Shown: positions 25,988 through 39,125, numbered from the stretch's first letter. The stretch is 64,000 bases of DNA from Epinephelus fuscoguttatus (GCF_011397635.1 NC_064775.1:13356952-13420951); one strand, 5' to 3'. The notes: a model not told the origin generated them from the sequence alone. Program-made: numbers and translations.

Positions 25988-27549
25988 ATGGCCAAAGAGA
26001 CGCTGGAATGTTAAACAGCCTTAATAAAAGCAAAGTGGAGCGCTTATCTTTTGAGACTATTATGGCTCATACCACAGCAGCCCAAACACATGTCTGACGA
26101 CAAATATAGGGACACATTAGCCTCAACAGCTGGACTGGAAAGCAAAAGAAAACCTCAAAAGATGACCTCTCCAAGGCTTGGCTTTAGTGATGTGGATCAT
26201 TAACCACAGTAATTTGGAAAATGTTTTCATCTCAGGAGCCAGATGTGATTTGACTCCAACGGATCCACGTCCCTCTCTCTACCCTGTTTCTGGCCTGACA
26301 GAGAAGCTTCGCGCTGCTTCCACCAGCAGCAGCCGACATACCAATTACAGGGTTATTTTTAAAATCCTGCTTAACCATAAAGCCACCCAAAATAGGTCTT
26401 AAATAACAGGGTGTCGAATATCAGCAAACCAGTGGCACTGCGCACATGCAGCCAGTGTGTATCTGTGCCATCAGTGAGCGCTGGCACACACTGAGAACCA
26501 CATTACCCATAATGCATCAGCTCTTGTGGATTTTAAGAGTTTGGATACCATGAAGAGAAAGGTTTCCATGCACCATCATTAAGCTCAATGTCCTTGGAAC
26601 ATTTGGAGGGGTTAGATGTGATGTCACAACCACATTAGAAACAAAAAGTAGGTCATCTGGGCCTTTTCGTCTCATCGTCACACATTTGGTAAACAGGAGG
26701 TTTTCTCATAATGACTCGCCTCACTTTCAACAGACTTAGATTTTCCTCTCAGAGAAGCCAGCTGAGATGGAAAAACAAAACGGGAGAGAGTAGGCCACCC
26801 TCCTCTCTGGCAAAGAGATGTGTACTGTAAGCGCTTTTCACAAGAGTCGACGAAATGACGGAAAATCCCAAATTACCAGCGAGTGAATCATATTGAAACA
26901 AAAAGAGAGATAAGCAACATCCTGTTTTGTCTTTTCCATTATCAAGGGTGTAGGTTTTGTTTCAACACTGAGAGGTTCACATAGGAAACAAAAATTTTGA
27001 GCATCAGACACTTAATTTCCTGCATTATGGTGAATTTTATGCACCAATTTGTGCTTTTCCTGCAGCATGTCATAGTGTCAATGTCTTTATGACAAATGTA
27101 TATTCTAAATACTGAGGGGGACGTGTTGGCTACCCTGCGCCACCTAAAATCTACACCTATGCCCAGCATATCCAAAATAAGTCTAAAGTAGGGTCAACTA
27201 ACACTGCCCTCAACAGAGTCATTACATAAAGTAGAAAACTGCAGCTTGCAACAGTGAAATTTACATAGTGTTCAGTTTCACCACTCAGAAACTAGATCTG
27301 TTTTGCCTGAGGCATGACCCCACAGTCATGTCACCACTACTGACTTTACGTTTTCAAGTTTCTTTAAAGGTTGCAAATGCTTTTCTATTTGTTGCATCAA
27401 ACCCATCCATCCCATCTGACACATTCAGCACAAAGTGCAAGGCATGGCAGTTACCTAACGCTTACTTCAACTAGGGAAAAGTGGAAATTCATTGCACAAA
27501 AATGCAGAGTTTACACCAGAAAATAAAAATGCACAGTGGCAGTACTTAC

Positions 27550-27762
27550 TGTGTTTGCTGCAGCAGGCTTCTCAAACATCCTCTTCAGGTTATCAAGTGG
27601 GATGTCAAACCTCTCAATCCTCTTTGCAGCCTGCAGGTCCTCTCTGAGTACTGGCTCGTTTGATGCCTCCACCTGCGGCCCGGAGGGACGACGGGAAACG
27701 TAGCCCGAGGTCGCCGACACCACGCTCGCCACCTCCTCTCCATTTCCTGATTGAATTTCCAT
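27550..27762 (-). CDS. xirp2: Probable first coding exon of xirp2 (Xin actin-binding repeat protein 2)
   Basis: The - strand ATG at 27762 has a strong context (A at -3, G at +4) and opens 71 codons ending exactly at a consensus donor, AACACA|GTAAGT, in phase 0. The peptide has the low-complexity start MEIQSGNGEEVASVVSATSG and then KRIERFDIPLDNLKRMFEKP. That last segment resembles the K-I-E-K-Y-N-V-P-L-N-R-L-K-M-M-F-E-K element of the actin-binding protein LIMA1/EPLIN. XIRP2 shares N-terminal homology with LIMA1, and XIRP2 is close to the SCN cluster and CSRNP3 in human, so xirp2 is the most economical name. Xirp2 binds and bundles F-actin at muscle junctions and in hair-cell stereocilia. The large Xin-repeat exon is not in this window and would lie further left. 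A lima1-like gene is the main alternative. Confidence 0.6.
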
Positions 27763-28100
27763 TGTTGTAGACTGAGAAACCGTATCTCCCCCCTCTTTTC
27801 CCTTTAGGCTGGTGCCTGGAGAGGAAGTCTATTGTGTGAGGTGAATCGGGAGGAAATGAGGGAGAGAAAGAGGGAGTTATGAAAGGGTGAGGAACAGAGA
27901 TGGAGATGCAGGAGTTGCTGGGGTTCCTCTCTGTCTGGGAGGCTCTCTGGGTTGTGCAGGCACATCGAGTGGCTAGAGGAAAGAGGAGGAGAAAGGAAAA
28001 GTTCACAGGGGAAGTTTTTTCCTCTCCCACTTGCCCTGTAATTACTCATGCATACACAGAAGCCTATGTAAACTCACATGTGGGCTCAGAATAGCAAATT
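27763..28100 (-). promoter_or_regulatory. 5' flank / possible 5' UTR of the xirp2-like exon
   Basis: The sequence just upstream of the ATG at 27762 is purine/pyrimidine biased, with AGGGAGAG and GGAGGAAAG stretches, and has acceptor-like TTTCTCAG nine bases before the ATG and another CTCTCCAG further up. The ATG may therefore lie in an internal exon with a remote promoter. No TATA box stands out. Confidence 0.25.
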
Positions 28101-31100
28101 GAGATATGAGTTGTAAGAGCAGGCCAAAGGAGTGACGACAAAGGAAAGGAGAAAGAGGGAGTGGCTGCCACAGATGAAAGGAGGAAAGAGGAGGGAGAAG
28201 TTTACAGAGTCTGTGAGGTTAACACCAAAGCTTTGTTTTCTGCAGAGCCTCTTTAACAGCTCAAAAACTGTATTTGACCATTTCTATTTTATGCTATTTT
28301 CCAATACAGAGGAAAATTTTGAACTACCTACTCCATCACTACACTACTAAGACTATTACTTTACAATTTAAGATTTTACAAACAAAACAGTTTTGGCCTG
28401 CTAGAATTCACCAACTAGCCCTAAGAGTAGCCACTATGTCACCAAATATCTGGTACTCCACTCACCTGTGTCACATGATCAGGGTCACTTTGTTGTGTGA
28501 CCGCAGCATAACAGATAATATTTGCAGAAATACAGGTGTAAATGATCAAAGGGATTCAGCAGTTTTGCTGCCCTGATGCCGTGCATGTTAGCTCAGTGTC
28601 ACATTGTCATCGTTAACCTTATAAGTAACACCTGTGGTTTTCCAACCAACTCAAACTGTATCATTAATACACATGTTGGCTGTGACTGAAATCACTCACT
28701 ACTCCTTATGGTGCACAATATATTGAGTTTGCCATTCTGTAGTGCTTTTAACATGTATAGTGAGAATTATTATACTCTATAGCAGATTGAAAGTATCCCA
28801 CAATGCACTGTGAAAAGTAGTGTACCACTGATGGTCACTAACCGAGCACTCAGGCCCCCAGGAAAGCAATTAAGCCTTGCTTCCAAGTTTTCCTACTGGC
28901 CAGCAAAACAAATCAACTGCGGCACCACTGAAAAAGAACTGTTGACAGGACACTTCGAACTGCAAACAAGGTCAATTATGACTCTTTCTATTATCAATTT
29001 TTCATCCATGGAAGTTTTATATCTGTAAAGCTTTCCTTGAGCAGAGAAAATCAAGTTAGAAATCTGTTACGTCATCACAACTTAAAGTCTACGAGCCGAG
29101 CATGAACACATGGGCAGAGGCATCGAGAGAAACACTTCTGCGTGTAATCAGTAGACGCCATCTTGGGGCCTGGTATGTCATTGTTATTATACATCTATGT
29201 AAGCACTATATACCATCATGCATAGTGCTGAAGGAAAAATGACAGATGGACAAAAGGAGAGAATTGCAACCTATCTTACAAACGTTTATGTTTCAATGAC
29301 ATAATAAAGTTCGTTTAAGAAGTTTCTTAGGCATGTAATAAAGTCTTCAGTTGCTGAACAAAATGTGTGCAAATTATAACTTTTGTTTGTCACAGAGCTT
29401 ATTTTCTGCAATAATCCAAAATCCAATGTTAAAAATCCCATTGGCTTTTTGTCAGGGCAACCAGGGCAACACTAACTTCTGGGCTGGCCTACAAAAAGTC
29501 ATCCCTGCACCATTGGCAGCACTGCTTAGGTAAAACTAGAGGGGCTACATTTTTTTAACTAATCAGGAGCAAAATTACACCAGAGAAACATTGATTGTCA
29601 GTATATTTTAATCTCTTCAGGGACTGGCGACCATGCTCAGCAGTACCAAGTAGCCTATATATCACAAAAATGCATGTCAGCATTTATTATGGATGGTCTA
29701 CCAGCTGACGTTTTAATTGTAGCAGACAACAGCAATGACGTAATTAACGATACAAAGAAAATGACCAGAGTAGTGTCTCAAAGTGTCTTCTTGTCAGACG
29801 ACAAGAAAACATAGCCTAAGGAAAATACATTTTAATTTTGGCAATCATCATTTATACACATTGGGCATTAAGGACGGTGGGATCACAAAAACTGAGGACA
29901 CAATGCCAGCACCAACCAAACAACAAGGGTTAAAAGCTGGCAATAACAAAATCTGCTTTGCCTTTTGACCAACTGGTCCTGAGTGAACATCTGCAGGCTT
30001 TCAGGAAACAGATTAACAGCTTTTTGCCTCACCCATCCTCCCTTTAACACCAGGTCTGGGGCGGGTAGGAAAGCTTATTATTCCTGAACAAACCAAGGAA
30101 AGCCCAAAACAACTAACCCCGCTGGCCTGCCCTGCATCCATGATGGTGGATTTATTGTTAATTTTTCACTAGCCACACCAGCGCTTCCTAGGGAGTGTTT
30201 TCCTGCACTCTGTCCTGACGAGAAAGGGGAATTTAACACGTTAGCTTGGCATCCTCTCTGACTCACATTTCTACATTTACCATCCTGTCTTGTTTAAAGT
30301 GATTCTCGCTATATTGGAGGCAATGGGAGTTAGTTAGCCGGAGTCAAAATCCCCCCTGTCAAATTCGCATGAGAGAGAGAAGCAGGGGTCAAATGATGGA
30401 GAGGGCTGACAGAGAAAGCCAAGAGAGATTGACAGCTTAGTTACAGGATCGGGTAGAAACAAAGACAGCAGAGTTACAGGCCTGAAACAGTCAGTCAGAC
30501 AGGCACAATAGACACATCAATACAGAGGGAGAGAGAGAAAGGAACTGAGAGGCAATCCAGATAATCCAATCTTAATGAATGAATGGTCATGATATATGCA
30601 TCTGATAGTACTTTGGAGGACACAGTATCACTCCAATTATACCAGTGGCAGATACATTATTCAGAGAGGACCAAGGGTATGTGTGTCACTTTCAGCTGGA
30701 TCTTGTGTCCATTGAGACCACTCAGTTTACAGCAGTTACTCACGTATACATGAAAGAAAAAAGCACAAATGCAATTTTTTTGTCTGATTATTCCATTTTG
30801 AATGTCTATTAACTTTTTTTCAGATAGTATTTCATTTCAGCGTCTGAAAAAGGTCAATTTTGAGAGAAAATAGGACGCTAAGGACATGTTCTGGACTAAT
30901 GGAGGAGTTGGGATTTTCCGTGATATGCATCTTGATTTGTCACATAGTGAAAGTAGACGCACACACATATTCGTTCAAGCGCGGGGCTGAGTGGAATTCA
31001 GCGTGAGAATAAACATAATGCCCCCTGACACAAAGCTCCAGAGCAGCTTTTCTTTAATACAACAAGACAATATTTCAGGCCTGGTGGGGTTTCAGAGAGA

Positions 31101-31600
31101 CTATCTGTTGAAGATTCACCAGGGTAAAAACACTGTCTGCTTAAATAAAATATATTGCAGGTTCTGTGTTTGCTCCCATGTTGAATCCCTGGCCAAGGAC
31201 TCCAGACGACTTTATTTAGAGGACAGGCTGAAATATGATCCCTCGGATAAGATAAGAACACGGAAGTAACTATTCTTATTTTATTTTGTCTACACTGTCA
31301 GACAGAAGTACACAGAATTGTCAAATGTTCCAGTAAACCATTGAAAGAAGCTATCACTCAATACCTCCGCTTATAGTTTAACATCTACTTACAGAGCCAA
31401 AAGGTCCCTCTGGTTCCCAAGAAAAAGTCTGGAAACACAGAAACACATATCAACATCTCACAGTCCTGATATAGATCCAGTTAGAAAAACTGTTCAAACT
31501 CCAGCCAGGAAAATCTGTCACTGCCAGCCACACATTATTCATTCTTGTTGGTTTGTTGATATTAAAAGGGAATGCCATATTCTCTGATTCAAAAACTCCT
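28100..31600. other. Intergenic DNA, no gene recognised
   Basis: Open frames up to 100 codons have no family resemblance or splice context. I see no strong repeat except scattered GA-rich patches (28130-28210, 30370-30540). Confidence 0.4.
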
Positions 31601-31649
31601 TTTAAGCCAAAGATGACATTGAGGTCTTTGGAAGCCGAGCTCTCTTAAG

Positions 31650-32812
31650 TACATCATTATACTCTTGAAGAGGTCGCCCATTTTGAGCTGTAAATTTTCA
31701 TTAAGGCTGCAGTTTTTATAAAAACACAGTCTCAAATGACCCTGCATAATAACTAATAATTATAACCCTTATGTGAGTTATCACCTTTCGTTCCTCTCAG
31801 CTCCACAGGGCATTTTAGCATCTTGTAGCCAATTGTTTTCATTTTACCACTTTCATTAAGCCTATTTCCAGATGCATCAGACTGCTGTTTAAGGCACAAA
31901 AGCTCAGACAAACCCACCTTACTGTTACCAAAGCACAGACAGACATAGTCAGCGACTAGCTGGTGAACAAAGCTGAGCATTTCTATTTCACAGGACCTTG
32001 TTAAAACTAGCAGAGTTATGAACAAGGGTGAATATTGGACTTATATTTTTCAGGTGACCAGAAACAGGACTCCAATTTGATGCTTATGTTGCTTCATGTC
32101 TGCCAGATGCGACAAAAGCAATCTCTGGGATGTTAGCCATAACATCAAACATGTGAATTTAGCTGTTCTAAGTGGGCTGCATCATAATGTTATTGAAGGA
32201 GTTGCCCATTTTGAGCTATAACTTGAATTGAAACTGCACTAATCAATATTTCTATATCAACACTGGCTCAAATCAGGAAATTGTCACCTGTAGTTCCTCT
32301 TGGCTCTACAGAGCATTATAGCATATTTTAGCCAATTATTTGGATTTTACGGCTTTATGCCTTTTTATGTTCAGCCTAACTACTTTCATAAAACCTGTTT
32401 CCAGAAGTAAGAGACAACTTTTTTCAGCATTGAGGCTCTGATAAACCCACTATACTGCTACTAAACAACAAACAAAGTTAGCCACAGACGTTAGCTGGTT
32501 AGCCTGGCGTAGTTAACATTCCAAAGTTAGCGACTAGCGTTAGCCAACGAACCTAGCGTAGCTAACGTAACAAAGTTAGCGGCTAGCGTTAGCTAACGAG
32601 CCTAGCACCTATGCTAGGACCGCTAGCTAAAGTTAGTCAATTAGAAAGCTATATACAAAAAATCCTTTTTTATATTGACTTACATTTTTCAGGTGACCAG
32701 AAACACGTCTCCAAGTGAATGCTAATGTTGCTCCATGTCTGCTGGATGTGTAAAAACGTCATTGCTAACACGTTAGCCATAACGTCAAACGGCTGAATTT
32801 AGCTAACATTAG
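31650..32812. repeat. Imperfect tandem duplication (two copies of about 530 and 630 bp)
   Basis: Copy 1 (about 31650-32175) and copy 2 (about 32180-32812) share, in order: GCCCATTTTGAGCT, TCACCTxTxGTTCCTCT, GAGCATTxTAGCAT/AGCCAATT, AAACCCAC, ATTTTTCAGGTGACCAGAAA and GTTAGCCATAACxTCAAAC. The offset is 528 bp at the left end and about 630 bp at the right; the extra roughly 100 bp is accounted for by the 49-bp satellite in copy 2. The same family occurs reversed at 25323-25843. Confidence 0.75.
32473..32619. repeat. 49-bp tandem repeat, three units, rich in CGTTAGC/GCTAACG
   Basis: Units start with CAAAGTTAGC at 32473, 32522 and 32571, an exact 49-bp period. Each unit carries several TTAGC/GCTAA words, making the block self-complementary. 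It lies inside the second copy of the larger duplication. Confidence 0.85.
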
Positions 32813-34389
32813 CCAAACCGACAATTTTGCTGACCTCTTGTTTCTTGATACTGAACACTACTGTGTAGCATGTCACAGGTAAATATTATAATACCCATCA
32901 CAGATGTAAAAGTTTGTGTTTCCCCTTGTACGCCATTTATTTGACTGTATTATAATTATTATTAATATTGTTATTAAAGGAATTTAAGATGTAGGACCCT
33001 ATGTGTTTTGCTGTCCATTTCAGTACATGGGAGACCTGGGGATTAACATTTCCAAAAGCGATATTCAGTTAAAAAAATGTTTATAGTTACTCATTGTACT
33101 CATTGTTCTCCCACATAGGGGCAGGCCAATGTGAATTAAAATGAATAATGTACACATTTCAACACAGATGTTGAAAATACAGGTAGGCCTACAGTAGGTC
33201 AATAAAGGTCACATGTATCACTGTTACAGTAGCCTATTTTTGTTAATGGTTCCTTCACAGCCTACATAATTACTCAGATAACTGACAAAACACACATTAA
33301 CAGCACTTACAGGATTTGTTAACATTTTATTTTATTGTCTCATTGTTCAGTATAGTAATGGATAATGGCTTTCTTTGTTGAGTTTTTAGATGACTCAATT
33401 TGTCTTGTCTTTACCCTGTTAGTTTGATGCTTCAGTGGCCTAATTTTTCAGCAGGGATCAATAAAGTTTCATGTTATTATCTCATCCTAAATTAAAAATC
33501 TCCCCACAGACACTCATACAATGGTTATTAGGAGGAGCTGCAATCTGCTTTTTTGGCGTAATCATTTATCTTCGGCCCACCTCCTCTACTTCAACTCCAG
33601 GTGCTTATTTCCTTCGTCATTTACCAGCATGCCTTTTGGCAAATCTCAGAGAAGTGTGAAGTTGGTTTACTTCATATCTCTGTCCTCCCTGTGTGATTAT
33701 TGTGGCATTATAGCGAGAAGAGTCAAAGCTGGGATTAATGGATTAAGCATTGACTCATGACTTAAGCTGAATCGAAAGGTTTATAGTTACAGAATGGTAT
33801 CATTGATCTCTGAACTCTGATTCCAGTTATCCAGAGGAACAAGAAACATCACCGAATACACAAATGGGCCCAGAAAAGCAAAATATACCACCAAGACCTG
33901 TTTTGAAACAGTGTCTAGTATTGATTCTCTGGGGACCCAGGTTCATGTCTTATACTTCAGCATGAAGGCAGTAGCAAAGCTGTGAAGCAGACCTCTGACT
34001 TCATGAAAGCAAGATGCACGCTTTCTTGAAACTTCTATAATAAGTTGCACATTTTCAAAAATAAGTTGGACAACTCAGTGTAAATAGATTGATATTGTAC
34101 AACTATGTCTCACCAAGACCTTCCTGTAAGACATCTGTGCAGTGCACTGTTCCTTTGCATGTAAAGCTAACTAACTTTGTTGGTTCTAGCTTCTCAAATG
34201 TCATTTTTGCTTGTTTTCTCAGGCTTACCTGAGAGTAAACAAAATCATTTTTGGTACTGAACTGTTCAATGTGCTAAACTGGGCTTTTGGAAATTTCAAT
34301 AGACACTTTTCAACATAGTCTGTTATTTTTGTCAGTTAATTTCTTACTTTAGAAAATAATAGGCAGATTCATTAATAATGAAAACAATT

Positions 34390-34480
34390 GTTAATTGCAG
34401 CCCTAATGTAAATACCAGGGGACCAAACGTAGACCCCTGTGGCACACCATTGCTGATGGCAGCAGGACTTGATTGTGCTA
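34390..34480 (-). mobile_element. Short LINE reverse-transcriptase remnant
   Basis: On the - strand 34405-34452 reads NGVPQGSTFGPLVFT, the xGVPQGSxLGPLLFxL reverse-transcriptase motif. Too little remains to assign a clade. The neighbouring TTAATTGCAGCCCTAAT word on the + strand suggests another repeat abuts it. Confidence 0.5.
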
Positions 34481-37400
34481 AACTGATTAACAGATCCAAA
34501 CTGTTTTTTTTCTTCTTTTAATGTGATAGACAATATTAATCAATATTTGTCTAATTTTTTATTTAATTTTTTTTCAAATCTGTAGAGAAGTTGGTGGAAC
34601 TCTGCAGATTCCGCATGGGCCCGCTGATCAATTAGGCCATAGCTAAAAATTAATTCTCATCAGATGTTACAATACGTGGATTAATCGTGGTTCTACAACT
34701 ACAGAGTAATGTCCACATACTCCAGAATAGCTACCACATTCCAGTACTAAATCATTTTATCTACACCACCAGACAGAATTCCTGGAACTTTAGTTTACTT
34801 CCTGCTGGAATTTACTACAGTGTACTTCCCACTATACACACTATGATACTTCCTGCTCACTTTCTAGGCACAGTCGTAGACACAGCAGTCAGTAAGGATC
34901 ACATAACAGCAACACTACTCCAATTACTGAGGTTTTACTTCCTACCTCGCCCTCAGTATAACACAACAGGTCACCTGATAGTGCTTGTGGATACTAATGC
35001 AAGGTAGTAACAGTCTAGTCTACCAATAGTGAAACCAGAATATTGCATGGACAGGTGTCTTTTAAGGTGAAGCAGTCATAAATGTAGGGAAATAAAATGT
35101 TATTTCTCTGTTAATAGCTAGAGTTTATTTTATAATTTTGGATATATGAGAGCAGCTGGATTTTATATGAAGTCACAATATCTTTATGCTCAGTTTTGCG
35201 GGACTGTATTTTTCCTCTCTGCTCTGAGAGATTTGAATATAACAACTCAGTTAATTCCAGGAAAAACCCTTAGAGTAGGTTACACTGCTCCGAGCGCCGA
35301 TTCAGAGTTCAGAGCAGGATTAAATCTTGATGTCTCCAGGATGGAAAGCAAGAGTGGAAGCTCTGAGATCATCCCAGGCCGTGTAGTTGGCTTGTTTGAC
35401 TTGGGGCTTCGCCTGCGGTGTTCTTTAAACAGACCAGACAGACGGGGATGCCATCTGCTCTCCTGACCGGTTCTCAGCCACCTCCTCCTCTTCTGAGTAG
35501 GAAAAAATTACTGTCTCGACTTTTTCACATTCATCACAGCTGGCTGCAGCATTATACCCTGGTTTAAAAGGAGCAATAAAACAGGGTGAAATATGGAGCT
35601 GCTGTGTATTAGAAAGGTAGATGCTCTGCTGAGAAATTGCAGGGTTGCATAGGTCTTTTAACGGGCCACTAGGTTGACGCGCTTGAAAAATCTCATTTAC
35701 CAAGTGGTTTCATAGAGAAAATGTCCCATTCAATGTAACAAGAAAACCGGGTTGAGACAGGCTTTTATAGGGTCTCTAAAGCAAGGTTTGGACACCCTTG
35801 GGGGTCTTTGTATGGGCTCTTTTTGCTCTCTAGAAAACAGAAAACAGGTTGAATCTGTACTATCAATGTCACTGCCCCATTCACACATATCTTGTTGACA
35901 GTAAAATTAATGTATGGCATAAAATATACTATTATATAAGGCTGTTTGGGCATGACACTCATCATCTCAGGTTCCCCTGACTTTTATTTCACCATCAAAT
36001 GCCTGTGATCTGTTGTCAAAGCCAAGTCTGCCATCTGGTGTTCACTACCTGGAAACACACCATAGGATTATTAAAATAAAGGTGATGTCATCCTTTCACA
36101 AAAAACTCAAATCATTATAGGTGAACAGTGGAAATGTCTGCTTACAGCATTTTAAAATGTTCCATGAAAGCTAGTTTGTGAATAAAACAGCAAGTTTTTG
36201 CGCATTGTAGTAAATAACATGTATCTAAAGATCTTGATAGAGCTAAACCACCCAACACACACTAATTAGTTTGATCATGTTAAAACTTTAGAAATTGAAT
36301 GTATATTTATATATATTTGATTGAATCAGGCAGTTGTTAAGAGTGATCAGCGATATAGGTTTGGTAATTTAGTTTTTATTTATGAAAAAAATAGTCATTT
36401 CCATTATCAAGACATTTCAAGACTATTAAAAAATGAAATTGGAAGCTTCAGTGTAGGCCCCTGTTATTGGATTCAGGACTATGGTTCTGTTACCTTTGAA
36501 CCATTTAAGGAGGGGCTCATTTACACCTGCGACACCAGGGGTGCGTCAGCCCTGACAAAATGTAACAAAACCTTTATTTAAACAGAGTCAGTGGTGCGTT
36601 GAACACTCTGCTGTGCTATGCAAGCACACTGAGTTTTAGTACTGTGGGGTTTCATTTACTTCAATTCAAAAGGGGCTTTGGTGGTATAGGAAATATACGC
36701 TTACAGTTTACAGCGTGCTGGGACACCTAATGGAACTGAGCCATCGTTACTGTTCATCAGTTTCACCTGTGCTTTTCCCGCATTGACGAGTCAAAAGGTC
36801 TGCTGTGAAAAAGTCCATTGTGTATTCTAGTTTAAATACATGTCACTGCTGATTGGCTAACACTTCTGACACACCCATCAGACGAGAGAAGATGTACCTA
36901 AAAGTCCACACCACTTTGAGGTAACGTGTCATTCAACCTGAGAACTGTAGCAAACCACTGCTGTTTAAAAGGTCATACACACCGTTGGTCCATCAACATA
37001 GGTTTTTTTCATGCACTGATCAGACTCCTTCTGGGCATGTCTTGTGGGCACGTATTAGGCCCAACCCCTTGGCCCACACTCACTCACAGTTGCAGATCTT
37101 CCCATATATAAGTGGGCTCTTGCAAACTTCTTGAGCTTTTTACTTTAGTTTACTTTCCTTAATTCCACATTTCTGCAGACTTTGCCAAAGGGAAACACCC
37201 ACAGTTCATGGTGTTGTGACATTAACACAAGGTTACCAGGGGAAGTGTAAAAAAACAACAATGAAAAAAAAAAAAAATAGGAAACAAACACAGGGAAAAT
37301 TTTTTTTACCTCATGTCCACTCTGAAAACCTGGAAGACGTTCAAATCAGGCACTCTGTCCCTGAAGTACCTTGGCCATGAAGAAAGTAAAACACATAAAA

Positions 37401-38468
37401 TAAAAAGTCTCAAACTCACACAGGTACGCATGTTCTGGTGTTGTCAAGGTAACGTAATACATAACGCAAAGTGCTGTCCCATTCCTATTTATACCATTTT
37501 TAACCCCAGCAGTCTCTTGCACTCAAACACTTACCAGGTGACGTCAATTAAGCCTGTGAGGGTTTAGTGCTTGGGCCTTGGGGAGGACATTGGTACTGGG
37601 CCTCAGACTCTGCTTTATTAACATCTCCCTCTGTTTCCTATCGGTCTTTTTCACAGACATTCAAGACATTCTGATCTACCATAGTAGGAAAAATGTAATT
37701 AATAACAGTATGGCTCTGTTCAGCTCAAGTACAGTGAGCCAGAATGCACAATACCAGATCCCTGACACTGAAGCAGCTAAATCAGACTCAGCCATCATCA
37801 AACTTGATATTTACACCTGTGCTGTTCTGCTGCTGCATGTCAGATTGTCTAAAGTCTTAAAAATAAACTACATCAGAAACATCAAGTTTATAAATGTCAC
37901 AAATAATCCCACAAACATGCCTCTTTGCACGGCTTTGTTTGATTTTACATCCAGTTTTTGTGGCAAAATGTTCCCCGTGTGATGCCAGCAGGAGGACAAT
38001 GAAGCATTGATGTGTTAATTACAGCAGAATGGAATAACATGAGTGGAAATATGCATGGCACAAAGTCTCAGCAAGGGATACAGGTGGGAAAATAAACTTG
38101 CCAAGTAAGTAATCGGCTTCATGTACTTGAATGAGTGAATGGATTTTACAGGTTTTCATTTCAAATAAAGTGACATTTACGAGTCCCAAGAAGAAAAGTG
38201 TTGGCAGCTACTTGTGCCTCTTCCTGCCATCATTCTTGTAAGAACTGAACTGCATGTTAGGCTTCATAGAAACCTCTATACTTTATGTTAACAACTACAA
38301 GTCCTGTGTTTACAATTTTAAGAATGTTACACCAGCTGTTTTGGTCAAAACAGAAATACAACAAATAGATTATGCTGCAATTATGTCATGCAGACCATGT
38401 TTTTGTTCCCCTGTGATCAAGAAATTTCCTCAATCCATCCTTTTCTCTGAGTTTTTCTTTCATTCACG

Positions 38469-38521
38469 CTCTCTCTCTCTCTCTCTCTCTCACACATACA
38501 CACACACACATACACACACAT
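38469..38521. repeat. CT then CA microsatellite
   Basis: Eleven CT units followed by an interrupted CA array. Confidence 0.95.
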
Positions 38522-38805
38522 AGGTCTGTGGGTCACGGAGCAGCTCGACAGTTGAGTCATTTATCTGGGTCCCTGGGGAAACAATTACACCCCACCAGGC
38601 AGCAGAGCCGGACAGGGGCTGGGAATTAATGATGAGCGCATGACTCAAGCTGAAGCAAAAACTTACAGTGAAAGGATGGTGTCGTTGACCAAGACCCCCC
38701 ACTGGTTGTTGACACCATGATAAATTACACAAATTGCTCCCGGAGTCACTACATTTCAGTTCGCTTGCAAAACGTTAAGCACAGACTGTGTAAAATTAAG
38801 GCTGA

Positions 38806-39125
38806 AGCTACTGTGACGTCACCCATTGGTTTGTGGACTCCCGTTCTGAAGCCTTGTGTTCGACATCTTGGCTGTCGCCACCAAGTTTTTCTGGGGGGGG
38901 GGTTACAAGCAAGAGGTGGATCTAACAGAAGACTAAGGATGCCAATTATACTTCAATTTAAGCCTTAATAATTTTTAAACAGGTGAGTAATGTAAACTGT
39001 TTTCTGTACCGGACTGTGAACATGTTTATTTCTGCTGTAAAGCATGGTGGTCTATGAGGACTCCTTTATAGAGCCAGCCTCAAGTGGCCATTAGAGGAAC
39101 TGCAGCCCTGGAGGTTGCAGTGATA
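38806..39125 (-). repeat. Dispersed repeat (CCACTTGAGGCTGGCTC family), copy 1
   Basis: Its ends, TGACGTCACCCATTGGTTTG and AGAGCCAGCCTCAAGTGGCC, match in reverse the ends of 62060-62620, including ACATGTTTA, CAATGGGTGA and the CAAGATGG segment. A partial third copy of the TGACGTCACCCACTGG end is at 39878-39960. Confidence 0.65.

Larger units (their letters stand above)
9957..27549 (-). other. Presumed xirp2 intronic DNA, no further exon recognised
   Basis: About 17.6 kb between the probable first exon and the candidate exon. I found no other convincing coding exon. The stretch holds dispersed repeats (12625-12990, 14860-15020, 15185-15400, 17195-17275, 18310-18390, 18830-18960, 20500-20760, 20915-21125, 25323-25843), a 23-A run at 19948-19970, a CA array at 25949-25984 and a 14-bp perfect hairpin at 22451-22484. 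If the xirp2 model is right, one or more short exons with phase 0 in and phase 2 out should be hidden here. Confidence 0.35.
32820..38800. other. Intergenic DNA, no gene recognised
   Basis: Apart from the LINE remnant (34390-34480) and a CT/CA microsatellite (38469-38521), I cannot name anything. The - strand frame at 35425-35703 is discussed as a weak exon candidate; the + strand frames at 34687, 36321 and 37578 look like chance. Confidence 0.4.

Noticed and set aside
34687..35007. 106-codon + strand frame
   Set aside because: Repeated TACTTCC/ACTACAG words make it low in complexity; no splice signals or family match.
36321..36581. 86-codon + strand frame with aromatic residues
   Set aside because: No start context, splice logic or recognisable domain; consistent with chance in AT-rich DNA.
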